From contig CAWJKU010000003.1 in the NCBI GenBank assembly GCA_963843535.1, forward strand, positions 310,001 to 374,000: 64,000 nt of DNA. Direction: 5' to 3'. This DNA comes from CAVUNY01 sp963843535. GTDB taxonomy: Bacteria > Chloroflexota > Anaerolineae > Anaerolineales > Anaerolineaceae. Below are positions 33,122 through 41,790 of the stretch, piece after piece. Below the pieces are notes generated by a model that saw only the letters and a list, made by a program, of their open reading frames with translations, was not told where the DNA came from and ran no database searches. The translations under genes were made by a program, and so were the position numbers. The number at the start of each line of letters is the position of its first letter. The first letter of the stretch is position 1.

Positions 33122-34888
33122 TTACTTTTCGAGGGCTCCCCCACTGATCCACTGCTTGACCAGATCGAGCTCTTCGGGCGTGAGCTGCCCGGGATGGTTC
33201 CCAGCAGACTGAACCTTAACCAACGAGCTATCATCCGGTTTGCCAGCCGAGATCACCGGCCCATCTGCGCCGCCTGCCATTACCTTGGCATAGCTGGTGA
33301 GCGAAAGGTCTTTAATCGCGGTTTCACCATGACAGGCCCCGCATTTGGCCTCAAAGATCGGGCCTATCTGGGCAAAGGTAACCGCACCGCCCGCGGCTGG
33401 GGTTTGGGTAGCCTGCGATGTCGGTTGGACTGTAGCCTGGGCAGCTGGCTGAGTGGGCGTGGGCGGCAGGGTGGGCGTGGGGGTAGGCTGCTGCGACTTC
33501 ATCAATTCCCGCACCTTTGGAGCATCAAAACCCACAAACTTCCAGTCGGCGCCGTGGCAGACGCTGTTCGAACAGAAAGAGGTATTGGTGATACCGCCGG
33601 GATCTTCCACCGTGTGGCAGGTCTGGCACGATTTGTCGAATGCCGTGCGGTGCAGGTTGATCCAGTTCGGATTCTTGTGGTTTTCAGGCTCAAATCCCTT
33701 GGATACCGGGATATCTGATATCAACTGGAAGGAGGTCGAGACTGTGGGGACCGAATGACATAGATTGCACTCAAGCCGCACTGTGTCTTTGCCGTTGGGC
33801 GAAATATGCTTTCCGTCGTGGCAGCGGAAGCAGCCCGGCAAATCTTTGTGCTGCATATTATCGGGGTGGGTCATCCAATCGATCTTCTGATCGAGAAAGA
33901 CCGAATTATGATACGCATCCTTCAAGGTGGCAATGGCATTATCGATCAATGCTTGATTGGCTTTCGCAAAATCAGGGTAATATTCCTGGTAGAACGGCCC
34001 TAAGGCATCCACCGCCGCGTAAGCCTGCTCTTCGGACACATATTTTGTGGTAAGGAATTCTTTACCCCTGGCATGGATCTCCGGAATCGTCGAGGAAATC
34101 ACTCCACGCCCCATCAATTTATCCATCTCATCGCTCGGACTGAGGATATTATGTGCAGTGCGGTTGTGGCAGGTTATACAATCCATTACCTGTAAATCTT
34201 CTTTTTTAATCGAGCCGGTATCAAAATTGGCTTCGATATCCACGTATTCGGCCGTGGAGCCATCCGCTTTTGTGACCAGAATATAGGGGATATTTTGCTC
34301 CATTTGGTCAGTAGCGTAATAATACACTGGGTTTTCTACGTGCCAGTGAATGCCAAATCCTAATCCTTCACGCTGCGTTCCGCCCCCGGTCTTGAGCAGC
34401 ATATAGATCGTGGTCAGGGTGCTGGCTTTTTCGTCCGAAAAGCGTTTTAACTCAATCAACGTATCACTCGAGAACTTGTCAGGGTTGTGGCAGTTTTCGC
34501 AAGCATCGCGAGCCGGACGCATGTTTTTGGCAACGATCGGGTAATGAAAATTGCCCGTGATCATCGCCGACCCAGTCTGCCACGAATATTCGATCTTCCG
34601 CGGGATCATCACGTTCATCGTATCGCGACCCATGTGGCAGTCTTCACAGGATACGTTGGCATGGGCAGAAAGCTTATGTGTCTGGTATTCAGGCGGCATC
34701 GTATGGCAGGTCAGACCGCAGAATTGGGTCTGGTTGGTATACTCCCAAGCCGACATGCTGAACACGAAAAGAACGATCATCAAAAATGCGATTGCGATAA
34801 AGGGGGCTATTCGAGTCAGCGGTGTACTATCGGGTGGTGGCGCAAAGAATTGTTTGACCGCATTCCAAAAACGTTTCATTTTTTTCAT
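33122..34888 (-). CDS. NapC/NirT-like multiheme cytochrome with extra C-terminal c domain
   Basis: A 588-residue membrane-anchored cytochrome. One N-terminal helix (about 25-47) is followed by WEYTNQTQFCGLTCHTMPPEY, a NapC/NirT-like entry with a CX3CH heme motif. Then come CEDCH, CENCH, CITCH, CFRCH, CNLCH and CQTCH, an unusual CX4CH (CSNSVCH) and, behind a Thr/Pro linker, CGACHG: nine potential heme sites. The final domain matches that of the cytochrome b gene (WISGGALEK end). AGGAG is 4 bases before the ATG. Likely a quinol-linked electron distributor in the cell envelope. Confidence 0.87.
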   Translation of the reverse strand: MKKMKRFWNAVKQFFAPPPDSTPLTRIAPFIAIAFLMIVLFVFSMSAWEYTNQTQFCGLTCHTMPPEYQTHKLSAHANVSCEDCHMGRDTMNVMIPRKIEYSWQTGSAMITGNFHYPIVAKNMRPARDACENCHNPDKFSSDTLIELKRFSDEKASTLTTIYMLLKTGGGTQREGLGFGIHWHVENPVYYYATDQMEQNIPYILVTKADGSTAEYVDIEANFDTGSIKKEDLQVMDCITCHNRTAHNILSPSDEMDKLMGRGVISSTIPEIHARGKEFLTTKYVSEEQAYAAVDALGPFYQEYYPDFAKANQALIDNAIATLKDAYHNSVFLDQKIDWMTHPDNMQHKDLPGCFRCHDGKHISPNGKDTVRLECNLCHSVPTVSTSFQLISDIPVSKGFEPENHKNPNWINLHRTAFDKSCQTCHTVEDPGGITNTSFCSNSVCHGADWKFVGFDAPKVRELMKSQQPTPTPTLPPTPTQPAAQATVQPTSQATQTPAAGGAVTFAQIGPIFEAKCGACHGETAIKDLSLTSYAKVMAGGADGPVISAGKPDDSSLVKVQSAGNHPGQLTPEELDLVKQWISGGALEK

Positions 34889-35080
34889 TCCACTCCTGGG
34901 GAGAATTTTTTATTCTTCGTAAGTGAAGGAAATTTGCATTCACCTTATTCAGTTTGGATACGTGTCAGACAACATCTACCCAATTAGTAAAGTTTGTGAA
35001 TTATTGTTCAAAACAAGATAAATTATACCTGAGAAAGGAGTGGGATTTAGTGAATATCATCCTTGCATTTATGTTATAAA

Positions 35081-35097
35081 TTGCATAAATAGTGCAT
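35081..35097. promoter_or_regulatory. Palindromic candidate operator, copy 2
   Basis: TTGCATAAATAGTGCAT, matching the 33031-33047 site at 15 of 17 positions. Further similar sequence (GAGAAAGG, TAGTGAAT) extends to about 35010 as in the other copy. A TATAAT box lies downstream on the minus strand (in AGGTATAATTTATC, about 35022-35032). Confidence 0.5.
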
Positions 35098-35145
35098 TAA
35101 AGAGTATTTTTGATTGAATAAGTTTATTGGCGGTACCAATGAAAT

Positions 35146-35279
35146 CACAGGGGCTGTCCAAAAGGCGAAGCTTTTTGGACAGCCCCTGGCACAGGTAGCG
35201 GCTGGATTGTTTTCAACCGCCACAAGTGGCGGTTGAAAACTCAAAAAAAGATTTTTCAGACAACCCCTGTGCCGCTACC
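35146..35279. repeat. Miniature inverted-repeat element with nested hairpins
   Basis: CACAGGGGCTGTC (35146-35158) and GACAACCCCTGTG (35259-35271) are near-perfect outer inverted repeats. Inside are a 16-bp hairpin (35148-35188) and a perfect 15-bp hairpin, GTTTTCAACCGCCAC with GTGGCGGTTGAAAAC (35209-35240). GGTAGCGGC (35194-35202) pairs with GCCGCTACC (35271-35279). No ORF is present; the structure is MITE- or REP-like. Confidence 0.7.
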
Positions 35280-35302
35280 CGGTTTTTCCCAGGCAGGGTT
35301 GA

Positions 35303-36727
35303 TTATGGAGTAGTTCCTGGTGCAGATTGCCGCATTATTAATTGCTGTAAATACTCTGATGGGGTCTGTTTGTCAAACTTTACAAATATCCAATCGTTTC
35401 CGTGGCAAACGCTGTTCGAACAGAATGAGGTATTGCTGGTACCGCCTGCATCAGTCACAGTGTGACATGTCTGGCAGGTCTTGTCGAATGCTGACCGATA
35501 GAGGTTGATCCAATTCGGGTTCTGATGGGATTCTGGCTCAATTCCCTTAGAAACGGTTATATCCGATGACAGCTCGAAGGAGGTCGAAACCGTAGGGATC
35601 GAGTGACAGAGGTTGCACTCCATACGAACCACATCTTTATCGTTAAGCGAAATATGTTTGCCATCATGGCAACGGAAACAACCTGGTGAATACTTATGCT
35701 GGTTATTGTCAGGATGTGTCGTCCAATCTATTTCTTGATCGAGAAATACTGAATTTTTGTATGAATCTTTCAAGGTAGAAATGGCGTAGTTCACGACTTC
35801 TTCATTTAGATTAAAGAAATCGGGGTAATTCTGTTGGTAAAAGGACTTCAGGGTATCGAATCCAGCATTCGCTTGGGCCAAAGAATCAAATTTCATCGAC
35901 AATAAACTTCCCCCTTTCTGACGGATTTCCGGAATAGCAGGAGAGACGACCCCGCGCTCCATCAGGCTATCCATTTCATCTCCCGGGGAGAGAATCTGGT
36001 GGGCAATTCGATTGTGGCAAGTAATGCAGTCCATCTCTTGCAAATCTTTTTTCGTAATCGATTTTGGGTCAAAATCCGAATTCGATTCCACGTACTCGGT
36101 CACAGAACCATTTGCCTTTATTAGCAAAATATAGGGGATTTCCTGCCTTTCTGGATCAGCGGCGTAATAAAAAACTTGATTCTCTACATGCCAATGTATT
36201 CCATTTCCAAGACCTTTTTCCGGTGACCCGCCACCTGTCTTTAGCAGCATATATATTCTCGTCAAAGTATTCGTTTTGCTTTCCGAAAACCGTTTGATCT
36301 CGAACATCTCGTCTCTCGAGAACTTATCCGGATTATGACAGTTTTCACAAGCCTCGCGAGCCGGGCGCATTTTTCTGGCGACAATTGGAAAATGATAGTT
36401 GCCAGTCAACATGGCTGTTCCTGTCTGCCACGAAGACTCGATTTTCCGGATGAACATGACGTCAGATGTATCCCTGCCCAGGTGGCAATCTTCACAAATT
36501 ACATTGGCATGAGCTGAATTCTTATGGGTGTTGTACTCCGGCGGCATGGTATGGCAGGTCAAGCCGCAAAATTGGGTCTGGTTGGTATATTCCCAGGCTA
36601 TGGTGCCGAATCGAAACAAAACTAACATCAAAAATGCAACGGCTACAAAAGGCGCAATCCGGGTCAGGGCATTACTTCCGGGCGGTGGAGCAAAGAAACG
36701 CCTTACCGCATGCCAAAATCGCTTCAT
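35303..36727 (-). CDS. NapC/NirT-like eight-heme cytochrome (paralogue lacking the ninth heme domain)
   Basis: A 474-residue paralogue of the protein at 33122, with the same order: N-terminal helix, CGLTCH (CX3CH), CEDCH, CENCH, CITCH, CFRCH, CNLCH, CQTCH and CSNSVCH (CX4CH). It stops about where its sister's Thr/Pro linker begins, so the C-terminal mono-heme domain is missing. A miniature inverted-repeat element ends 24 bp from the stop, so insertion or deletion there may have removed it. GAGGAAATA precedes the ATG. Its own promoter region begins upstream of 36760. Confidence 0.85.
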   Translation of the reverse strand: MKRFWHAVRRFFAPPPGSNALTRIAPFVAVAFLMLVLFRFGTIAWEYTNQTQFCGLTCHTMPPEYNTHKNSAHANVICEDCHLGRDTSDVMFIRKIESSWQTGTAMLTGNYHFPIVARKMRPAREACENCHNPDKFSRDEMFEIKRFSESKTNTLTRIYMLLKTGGGSPEKGLGNGIHWHVENQVFYYAADPERQEIPYILLIKANGSVTEYVESNSDFDPKSITKKDLQEMDCITCHNRIAHQILSPGDEMDSLMERGVVSPAIPEIRQKGGSLLSMKFDSLAQANAGFDTLKSFYQQNYPDFFNLNEEVVNYAISTLKDSYKNSVFLDQEIDWTTHPDNNQHKYSPGCFRCHDGKHISLNDKDVVRMECNLCHSIPTVSTSFELSSDITVSKGIEPESHQNPNWINLYRSAFDKTCQTCHTVTDAGGTSNTSFCSNSVCHGNDWIFVKFDKQTPSEYLQQLIMRQSAPGTTP

Positions 36728-37398
36728 TATTTCCTCACTAAAATGGACTTAACTGGTTCTTCGTTTATTGTAATTCTATTCTAATAAATAAGGTCGCTTT
36801 TGATGTGTTTTCGGGTACAAAAGTGCCAGCTGTTATTCAACAGCCAGTAAATCAAAACCAGGCAATTTTTGAAAAGATGAGATCTACTTCGGGAAAATCA
36901 GGATGACTAGAGCCTTCCACGTATTGCATGAGGTCATTATGAAATCACCAGAAAATCACTCTCGTATTGGGACTCTATTATTGCAAAAATAGGTAAAATG
37001 ATTAAAATAATATGATAGCAGCGTCTCCCCTCGCTCCGACGATGTGATCCAGATCACTCACATTTAATTAGGTGGTCCTGTTGTCAAATTAATTCTAGAG
37101 ACGCGGCCCAAGAGACAGTCTGATTAGTACGATTTTGGACACTTATTTTTTCTTACGCTGCCAGAAGGGAGGATGACGCTGATCAACCCATTGGCATCGT
37201 CATGATGACAGGCTGAAGAAATTCATCGTCTTACGTTTGTCATATTTGATCGGTGTGATTCGTCATACGGGACAAATTGTAGTATATACAGTATGATTAA
37301 TCGTGCATTAAAATTAGAGGATCAACTACAATAGGAGGAGCCTATACTAAGATATACACTATCACATTCATCCACTGCCATTAAATCCAAAAAGGAGA
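36728..37398 (+). promoter_or_regulatory. Long gene-free region between divergent cytochrome genes, with CRP/FNR-like palindrome
   Basis: No convincing gene is seen. TGTGATCCAGATCACT at 37043-37058 is a CRP-type palindrome (TGTGA, 6 bases, TCAC). CTGTT/AACAG makes a small hairpin near 36832. A TATGAT box near 37290 lies about 110 bp before the six-heme gene. The region likely carries promoters for both genes. Confidence 0.4.
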
Positions 37399-37407
37399 AT
37401 GCAAAAT

Positions 37408-38481
37408 ATGACTAAGAAGAAAATGTTGGTACTTGCTGGCTTGTTGGTACTTGTTGCCCTCGTACTGACAGCTTGTGCTGGTCCTGCCGGCACTACCGGC
37501 CCTGCTGGCCCTGCTGGTCCAGCCGGTCCTGCTGGTCCTGCCGGTCCTGCTGGCGCTACCGGCCCTGCTGGCGCTGCCGGCCCTGCTGGCCCTGCTGGCA
37601 AAGATGCCTCCACAACCTGCACGGACTGCCATAATGATGGCAGTGAATTGGCGGGTAAGGTAGAAGCCTGGAGTATGTCCGTTCATGGTTCGGGTCCTGC
37701 TTTCGAACGTGGCGAGGGTAGTAATCCTTCTTGTTCGGGCTGCCACGGCGGTAGCGGCTTTAGCGCCGCGGTTGCCGCGGGTGCTAACCCTGCAGCGGCT
37801 CAAAAAACCGCTCTGGCAAACGCGACCCGGGTTGACTGCCGCGCTTGCCACCAGATCCACACCACCTACACCACGAAAGACTGGGCTCTCGAGACTACGA
37901 AGGCAGTCAAGCTGCTTGCTTCGGATGGGACCTATGATGGTGGAATGGGCAACCTGTGCGCGAACTGCCACCAGATGCGCGCCGTCTTACCCGCGGCCAA
38001 AGATGGCAAGATTACACTCGGCGCCCGCTTCCCCGGCCACCACGGTCCTGAAGCCCCGCTGCTCCTCGGTATTGGCGGCCTGGACGCAGATGCCAAACCT
38101 CTGGCTGGCAAGCCCTCTCCGCACTACGCGGTTAAGGATACCTGTGTTGCCTGCCACATGGGCGGCGCAGGTCCGGATTCCGATCACTCCTTCGTGCCGC
38201 TCGTAGCATCCTGCGTGGCGTGCCACGCCGATGCCAAGGACCTCAACGTCAATGGCGCACAGACTGCGATTGTGAAACAGCTTGATGCAGTTAAGGCTCT
38301 GTTGATCACCAAGGGTTTGATCGACAAGGACGGCAACTACAAGGCTGGCGATTACGCTGCCGGATACGTTGCCGCGCTGTGGAACTGGTCGTTTATCCTC
38401 GAAGACAAGAGCGATGGCGTCCACAACCCGGCTTACGCCAAAGCCCTGCTTGATGTGGCACTCGCAAATCTAAGCAAGTAA
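37408..38481 (+). CDS. Six-heme cytochrome c lipoprotein on a collagen-like Gly-Pro-Ala stalk
   Basis: A 357-residue lipoprotein. The signal peptide ends at VLTAC, and immediately after the lipidated Cys come about 14 Gly-x-y triplets, mostly GPA, as in bacterial collagen-like stalks. Six heme motifs follow: CTDCH, CSGCH, CRACH, CANCH, CVACH and CVACH, with extra His residues for second ligands (HQIHTTY, PGHHGPE). The last 70 residues are helical. The ATG at 37408 is chosen because AAAGGAG at 37391-37397 is too close to the ATG at 37399. The layout suggests an outer-surface electron carrier held away from the membrane by a trimeric stalk. Confidence 0.9.
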   Translation: MTKKKMLVLAGLLVLVALVLTACAGPAGTTGPAGPAGPAGPAGPAGPAGATGPAGAAGPAGPAGKDASTTCTDCHNDGSELAGKVEAWSMSVHGSGPAFERGEGSNPSCSGCHGGSGFSAAVAAGANPAAAQKTALANATRVDCRACHQIHTTYTTKDWALETTKAVKLLASDGTYDGGMGNLCANCHQMRAVLPAAKDGKITLGARFPGHHGPEAPLLLGIGGLDADAKPLAGKPSPHYAVKDTCVACHMGGAGPDSDHSFVPLVASCVACHADAKDLNVNGAQTAIVKQLDAVKALLITKGLIDKDGNYKAGDYAAGYVAALWNWSFILEDKSDGVHNPAYAKALLDVALANLSK

Positions 38482-38519
38482 CATCGCGAAAATTTCTTAA
38501 GTGCTTTTCTGAAATAAGG

Positions 38520-38562
38520 CACCTCCCGGCTTGAAAATCCGGGAGGTGTTGATTTATTTTGC
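38520..38562 (+). terminator. Terminator of the six-heme lipoprotein gene
   Basis: CACCTCCCGG and CCGGGAGGTG form a perfect 10-bp stem with TTGATTTATTTT after it. The 38563-38710 stretch before the tRNA shows no gene. Confidence 0.88.
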
Positions 38563-38710
38563 CTTTCTCTTTTCCGGACAAGAAAAGTAATCCGAGGCTT
38601 CAAATTCCCCGATCATGCATGTCACCTCAGATCCGTCAAATTAACCTGGGGCCGTCAGTAACATTTGCCTTGACGCGCCGGTATGTTTGAGGTAGAATAC
38701 TGAAACTTGA

Positions 38711-38782
<72 letters not shown>

Positions 38783-38784
38783 CT

Positions 38785-38812
38785 AAAATGGCACTTTTTG
38801 TGCCATTTTTTG
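38785..38812 (+). terminator. Terminator after tRNA-fMet
   Basis: AAAATGGCAC and GTGCCATTTTTT form a stem with loop TTTTT and trailing T-run, 3 bases past the tRNA. Confidence 0.9.
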
Positions 38813-38996
38813 TTTAAACTCCACGGATTCGGCATTCGAACCCATGACCCTTAGGTTATGAGTGCAAAAGGGGCGAACCAGAAAAAGATGCCTAAAAATG
38901 TGTCCTTTGTGTATTTTAAGAACTGTCACAAAAGTTGAGACTCCTTCATCATGTCCTTGTGTGTAAAACACCTTTTCAGAACAATTCCATATGGTA

Positions 38997-39025
38997 TTGA
39001 TTTTTATACGGCATTGCCGTATAAT
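38997..39025 (+). promoter_or_regulatory. Promoter and palindromic operator of the HigBA-like pair
   Basis: TTGATT (38997-39002), 17 bases, TATAAT (39020-39025). The perfect palindrome TATACGGCATTGCCGTATA (39005-39023) overlaps the spacer and -10 box, the expected place for autorepression by the antitoxin. The predicted start of transcription lies at about the GTG start codon. Confidence 0.75.
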
Positions 39026-39031
39026 CTTTCT

Positions 39032-39343
39032 GTGGAATTCATCGAAGCCACCCTATTCACCAAGTACATTTATTCTTACCTGACGGATGACGAATATTCG
39101 GGGTTGCAGAGTTATTTGCTTCAATTTCCCGAATCTGGAAAGGTCGTTCCAGGTTCTGGTGGTGTCCGAAAACTTCGTTGGGCAATGACCGGTACGGGCA
39201 AGCGAGGTGGTGTTCGAGTGATCTACTACTTCAAAAAGAAAGATGATGAGATCTGGTTATTGACTATTTATAGTAAAAGCGAAACAGAAAATATACCAGC
39301 TCACATCTTGCGCAAGATTGCGGAGGAAATTCAAAATGTCTAA
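39032..39343 (+). CDS. RelE/HigB-like toxin
   Basis: A 103-residue toxin of the RelE superfamily, whose members cleave mRNA on the ribosome. Characteristic parts are FIEATLFTKYIYSYL, GKVVPGSGGVRKLRWA, GTGKRGGVRVIYYF and LLTIYSKSE, close to HigB of the higBA reverse-order type. The frame is open from 38951, but the promoter and palindrome lie inside that part, so the GTG at 39032 is the better start and the message may be leaderless. It overlaps the antitoxin gene by 8 bp. Confidence 0.82.
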   Translation: MEFIEATLFTKYIYSYLTDDEYSGLQSYLLQFPESGKVVPGSGGVRKLRWAMTGTGKRGGVRVIYYFKKKDDEIWLLTIYSKSETENIPAHILRKIAEEIQNV

Positions 39344-39623
39344 ACGTGATATCGGTCAGGAAATACTGGACGGAATTCGTGAGATCAAAGCATTCAAAGC
39401 TGACCAAGTCAGTCTGCGCACTCATACACTAAAGGAACCCGCATCTCCCCAGGTGATTCGTGCTAAATTAAAATTGTCGCAGTCGGCTTTTGCGGGTTTG
39501 ATGGGTGTGAGTTTGCGAACTGTACAAGATTGGGAACAAGGCAGACGGAAGCCCAGCGGTCCCGCTGAAGCTTTATTGCGTATTGCAGAGCAAAAACCTG
39601 AGGTGTTTTTGGAGCTTGCGTAA
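39336..39623 (+). CDS. HigA-like XRE-family antitoxin
   Basis: A 95-residue helix-turn-helix protein. The C-terminal XRE domain reads IRAKLKLSQSAFAGLMGVS, then LRTVQDWEQGRRKPSGPA, typical of HigA/XRE antitoxins. The N-terminal 40 residues likely bind the toxin. The ATG at 39336 lies inside the toxin gene, consistent with coupled translation. It probably represses the promoter at 38997-39025 through the palindrome there. Confidence 0.85.
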   Translation: MSKRDIGQEILDGIREIKAFKADQVSLRTHTLKEPASPQVIRAKLKLSQSAFAGLMGVSLRTVQDWEQGRRKPSGPAEALLRIAEQKPEVFLELA

Positions 39624-39842
39624 TTACTAGGCTTTACCTTGACAGCAGTTTATTTACCTCAAGATATTAAGATACTTGATGGTCAAAGGTCCAGAAATCA
39701 TAATTTCTCCCTCGCGCCGCTTTAAGTGAGCAAGGAGTAACCTGGATGTCTTGGGTAAATTTCCCGAAGGGATATCGAATTTATCCCATATTGTCCTCCA
39801 CACGCCGAACGGAATGGCTCACCTGCCGCTGGGACGGGCTAG

Positions 39843-40194
39843 ATGCGACGTTTCACGCGGCGCCAGCCATTTTATACCGCCTCAGTAGGAGTTTGGCCCG
39901 CGGTTGAAAACGACCATGTGGACGGACTGATCGCTGCTCACAGTGTAACGACACTGTTTTTCCTGGTGGAACGGTATACCAATCGCCAGCAAGCCGTATT
40001 GACAATAAGTGATTTATCACGTGTGTTTCAAAGGGCCCCAGTTGACCAGAATGTGCTTATGCAAGCTATGGCCTTAAACTAGCGCGATTTCGAGTAATCA
40101 GTGCAAGTTTGTGCATCCGTTGGCGGCAGGCGGACGTTATATTATCTCAATTGATGAAACCGGTTTCGCTGGCGCAGGATTACCCGTCTTGTGA
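39843..40194 (+). pseudogene. Decayed PIN-domain (VapC-like) protein
   Basis: The first part reads FTRRQPFYTASVGVWPAVE, then GLIAAHSVTTLFFLVERYTN and RAPVDQNVLMQAMALN, which matches the middle of PIN-domain toxins. A TAG interrupts before RDFE, and after a frame change HPLAAGGRYIISIDETGF and GAGLPVL resemble the family end. The N terminus with the first catalytic Asp is not recognisable. The flanks 39624-39842 and 40195-40346 show no gene. It is a remnant beside an intact toxin-antitoxin pair. Confidence 0.55.
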
Positions 40195-40346
40195 CCAAAT
40201 GATAGGTTGCAACATATATGATCAAACGCCTGTGCTAGCTACTTGAGTCATCCACCTGGATTTTTGAATGTAAAACGAGCTGATGCGGTAACAATTTTGG
40301 GGTATCATGCTGTTTTATCCTAATCGCTATTCAAACTGGGACCGGC

Positions 40347-41450
40347 ATGATTTACAACATCTTCGTCTGGAAATATTTTCCTTTTCATTTTCAACAAAAA
40401 AAATGGGCTAAACCTGCCACACTATCCTTGATCTCCGGCGTCCTTTCAGATCTAACCCGCAGCCGCTCCGATCTGGTTGTAGAGAATGCCCTACTGCGAC
40501 AGTAACTCATCGTCCTCCATCGCAAGGTGAAACGGCCTATTCTCACCTAACACGACCGTTTCCTCTTCGTTCTGCTCGCTGGTTTTACCCGGTTCTGGAA
40601 ACAAACCCTTCACATTGTTCAGCCAGACACACTGCTCCGCTGGCATCGGGATTTGTTTCGCTTTTATTGGTGATTTAAATCAAAACGCAAACAAAACAAG
40701 CCAAAGATCCCTCCTGAAACGATCGATCTCATCCGCAAGATGGCAAACGAGAATCGTTTATGGGGAGCAGAACGGATTCGGGGTGAACTACTCAACCTGG
40801 GGATCAAGGTGTGCAAACGAACCATCTAGAAATACTTGCTAAAAGTAAGAGAATCGCCCTCTACGAGCCAGACCTAGGCAATTTTCGTGAAAAATCATAT
40901 TGGGGACATCTGGGCTTGCAGCTTTACCGTGGTCTATGACTGGTTGTTTCGACCGCGGCATATCTTTGTCATCATTGAACTCAAAACTCGGCGGATCGTG
41001 CATTCTGCCGTTACTACATCTCCGACAGACGAATGGACCGCACAGCAGCTGCGCGAGGCAACAACCTGGGGTCAGGGTCCGAAATACCTCCTTCACGATC
41101 GCGACAGCAAATACGCTGCGCACTTTTCGGCTGTGGCCACAGGTTCAGGCATCAAAGAATAGAGAACACCCTACCGGACACCACGTGCGAATGGTATTTG
41201 CGAAAGGTATATGGGCAGCCTACGAAGAGAATGTTTGAACCACGCCCTCATTCTCAATGACAGACATCTATTGAGAGTTGTCAGGGAATATACCAATTAC
41301 TACAACCAGGAACGACCCCATCAGGGAATCGGTCAACGGATTCCCGACCATTACGATCGGCCTATGTCAAACCCAACTGGAAATATCTCATCCAAGGCTT
41401 TCCTTGGGGGATTACATCACGGCCATTCTCGGACGGCTTGTCCGAAATAA
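40347..41450 (+). pseudogene. Degenerate rve-type (IS3/IS481-like) transposase
   Basis: Fragments of one transposase can be read across frames: LTRSRSDLVVENALLRQ, PPETIDLIRKMANENRLWGA, ERIRGELLNLGIKV, the integrase core with ELKTRRIVHSAVTTSPTDEW and LHDRDSKYAAHF, and MGSLRRECLNHALILNDRHL then YNQERPHQGIGQRIP. In-frame stops interrupt near 40507, 40828 and 41160 and at least one frameshift is needed. It is inactive. Its 3' half and downstream flank are repeated at 55684-56286. Confidence 0.8.
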
Positions 41451-41684
41451 TCTGTATCATTTAAAATTTTAATTACCAGGGGATTGCAATATCATGAGAA
41501 ACGGTCCAAATTGATCAGCCGAAACCTATTTCAATTTTCTAAAGACCACCGATAGACAGCTTATTATCATAAAACACCTTTCAAAGTCGGTCCTGTCAAT
41601 AGACAGAGCCTACTTCTGACAATATTTACATCAAAATCCTATAATATCAAATGGATGAGTCAAATAGCCAGGACAGGGTACGGA
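41078..41684 (+). repeat. Dispersed repeat, copy 1 (transposase 3' part plus about 230-bp tail)
   Basis: This stretch matches 55684-56286 in the same orientation with scattered substitutions. It runs from the ACGATCGCGACAGCAA region through the transposase end and a noncoding tail to GCCAGGACAGG. The tail (41451-41684) carries no gene, nor does 41685-41790. Confidence 0.8.
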
Positions 41685-41790
41685 TAATGTTCCAGAGCAG
41701 AAAAAACCTGAAGCCATAAAAGCCGCACCGTACCACCTGTCCAGTGCGCATTTTGTTAGGCACAACACCATAGGCGACAGTCCAAAGGAG

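Noticed and set aside
37200..37320. CRISPR-like or iteron repeats
   Set aside because: Short CGTCAT-type words recur but with no regular period or unit length; no CRISPR array was seen anywhere in the window.
37381..37971. Minus-strand frames with Ala/Gly/Pro runs opposite the six-heme gene
   Set aside because: They are shadows of the GPA codon repeats; the plus frame has signal peptide, ribosome site and heme motifs.
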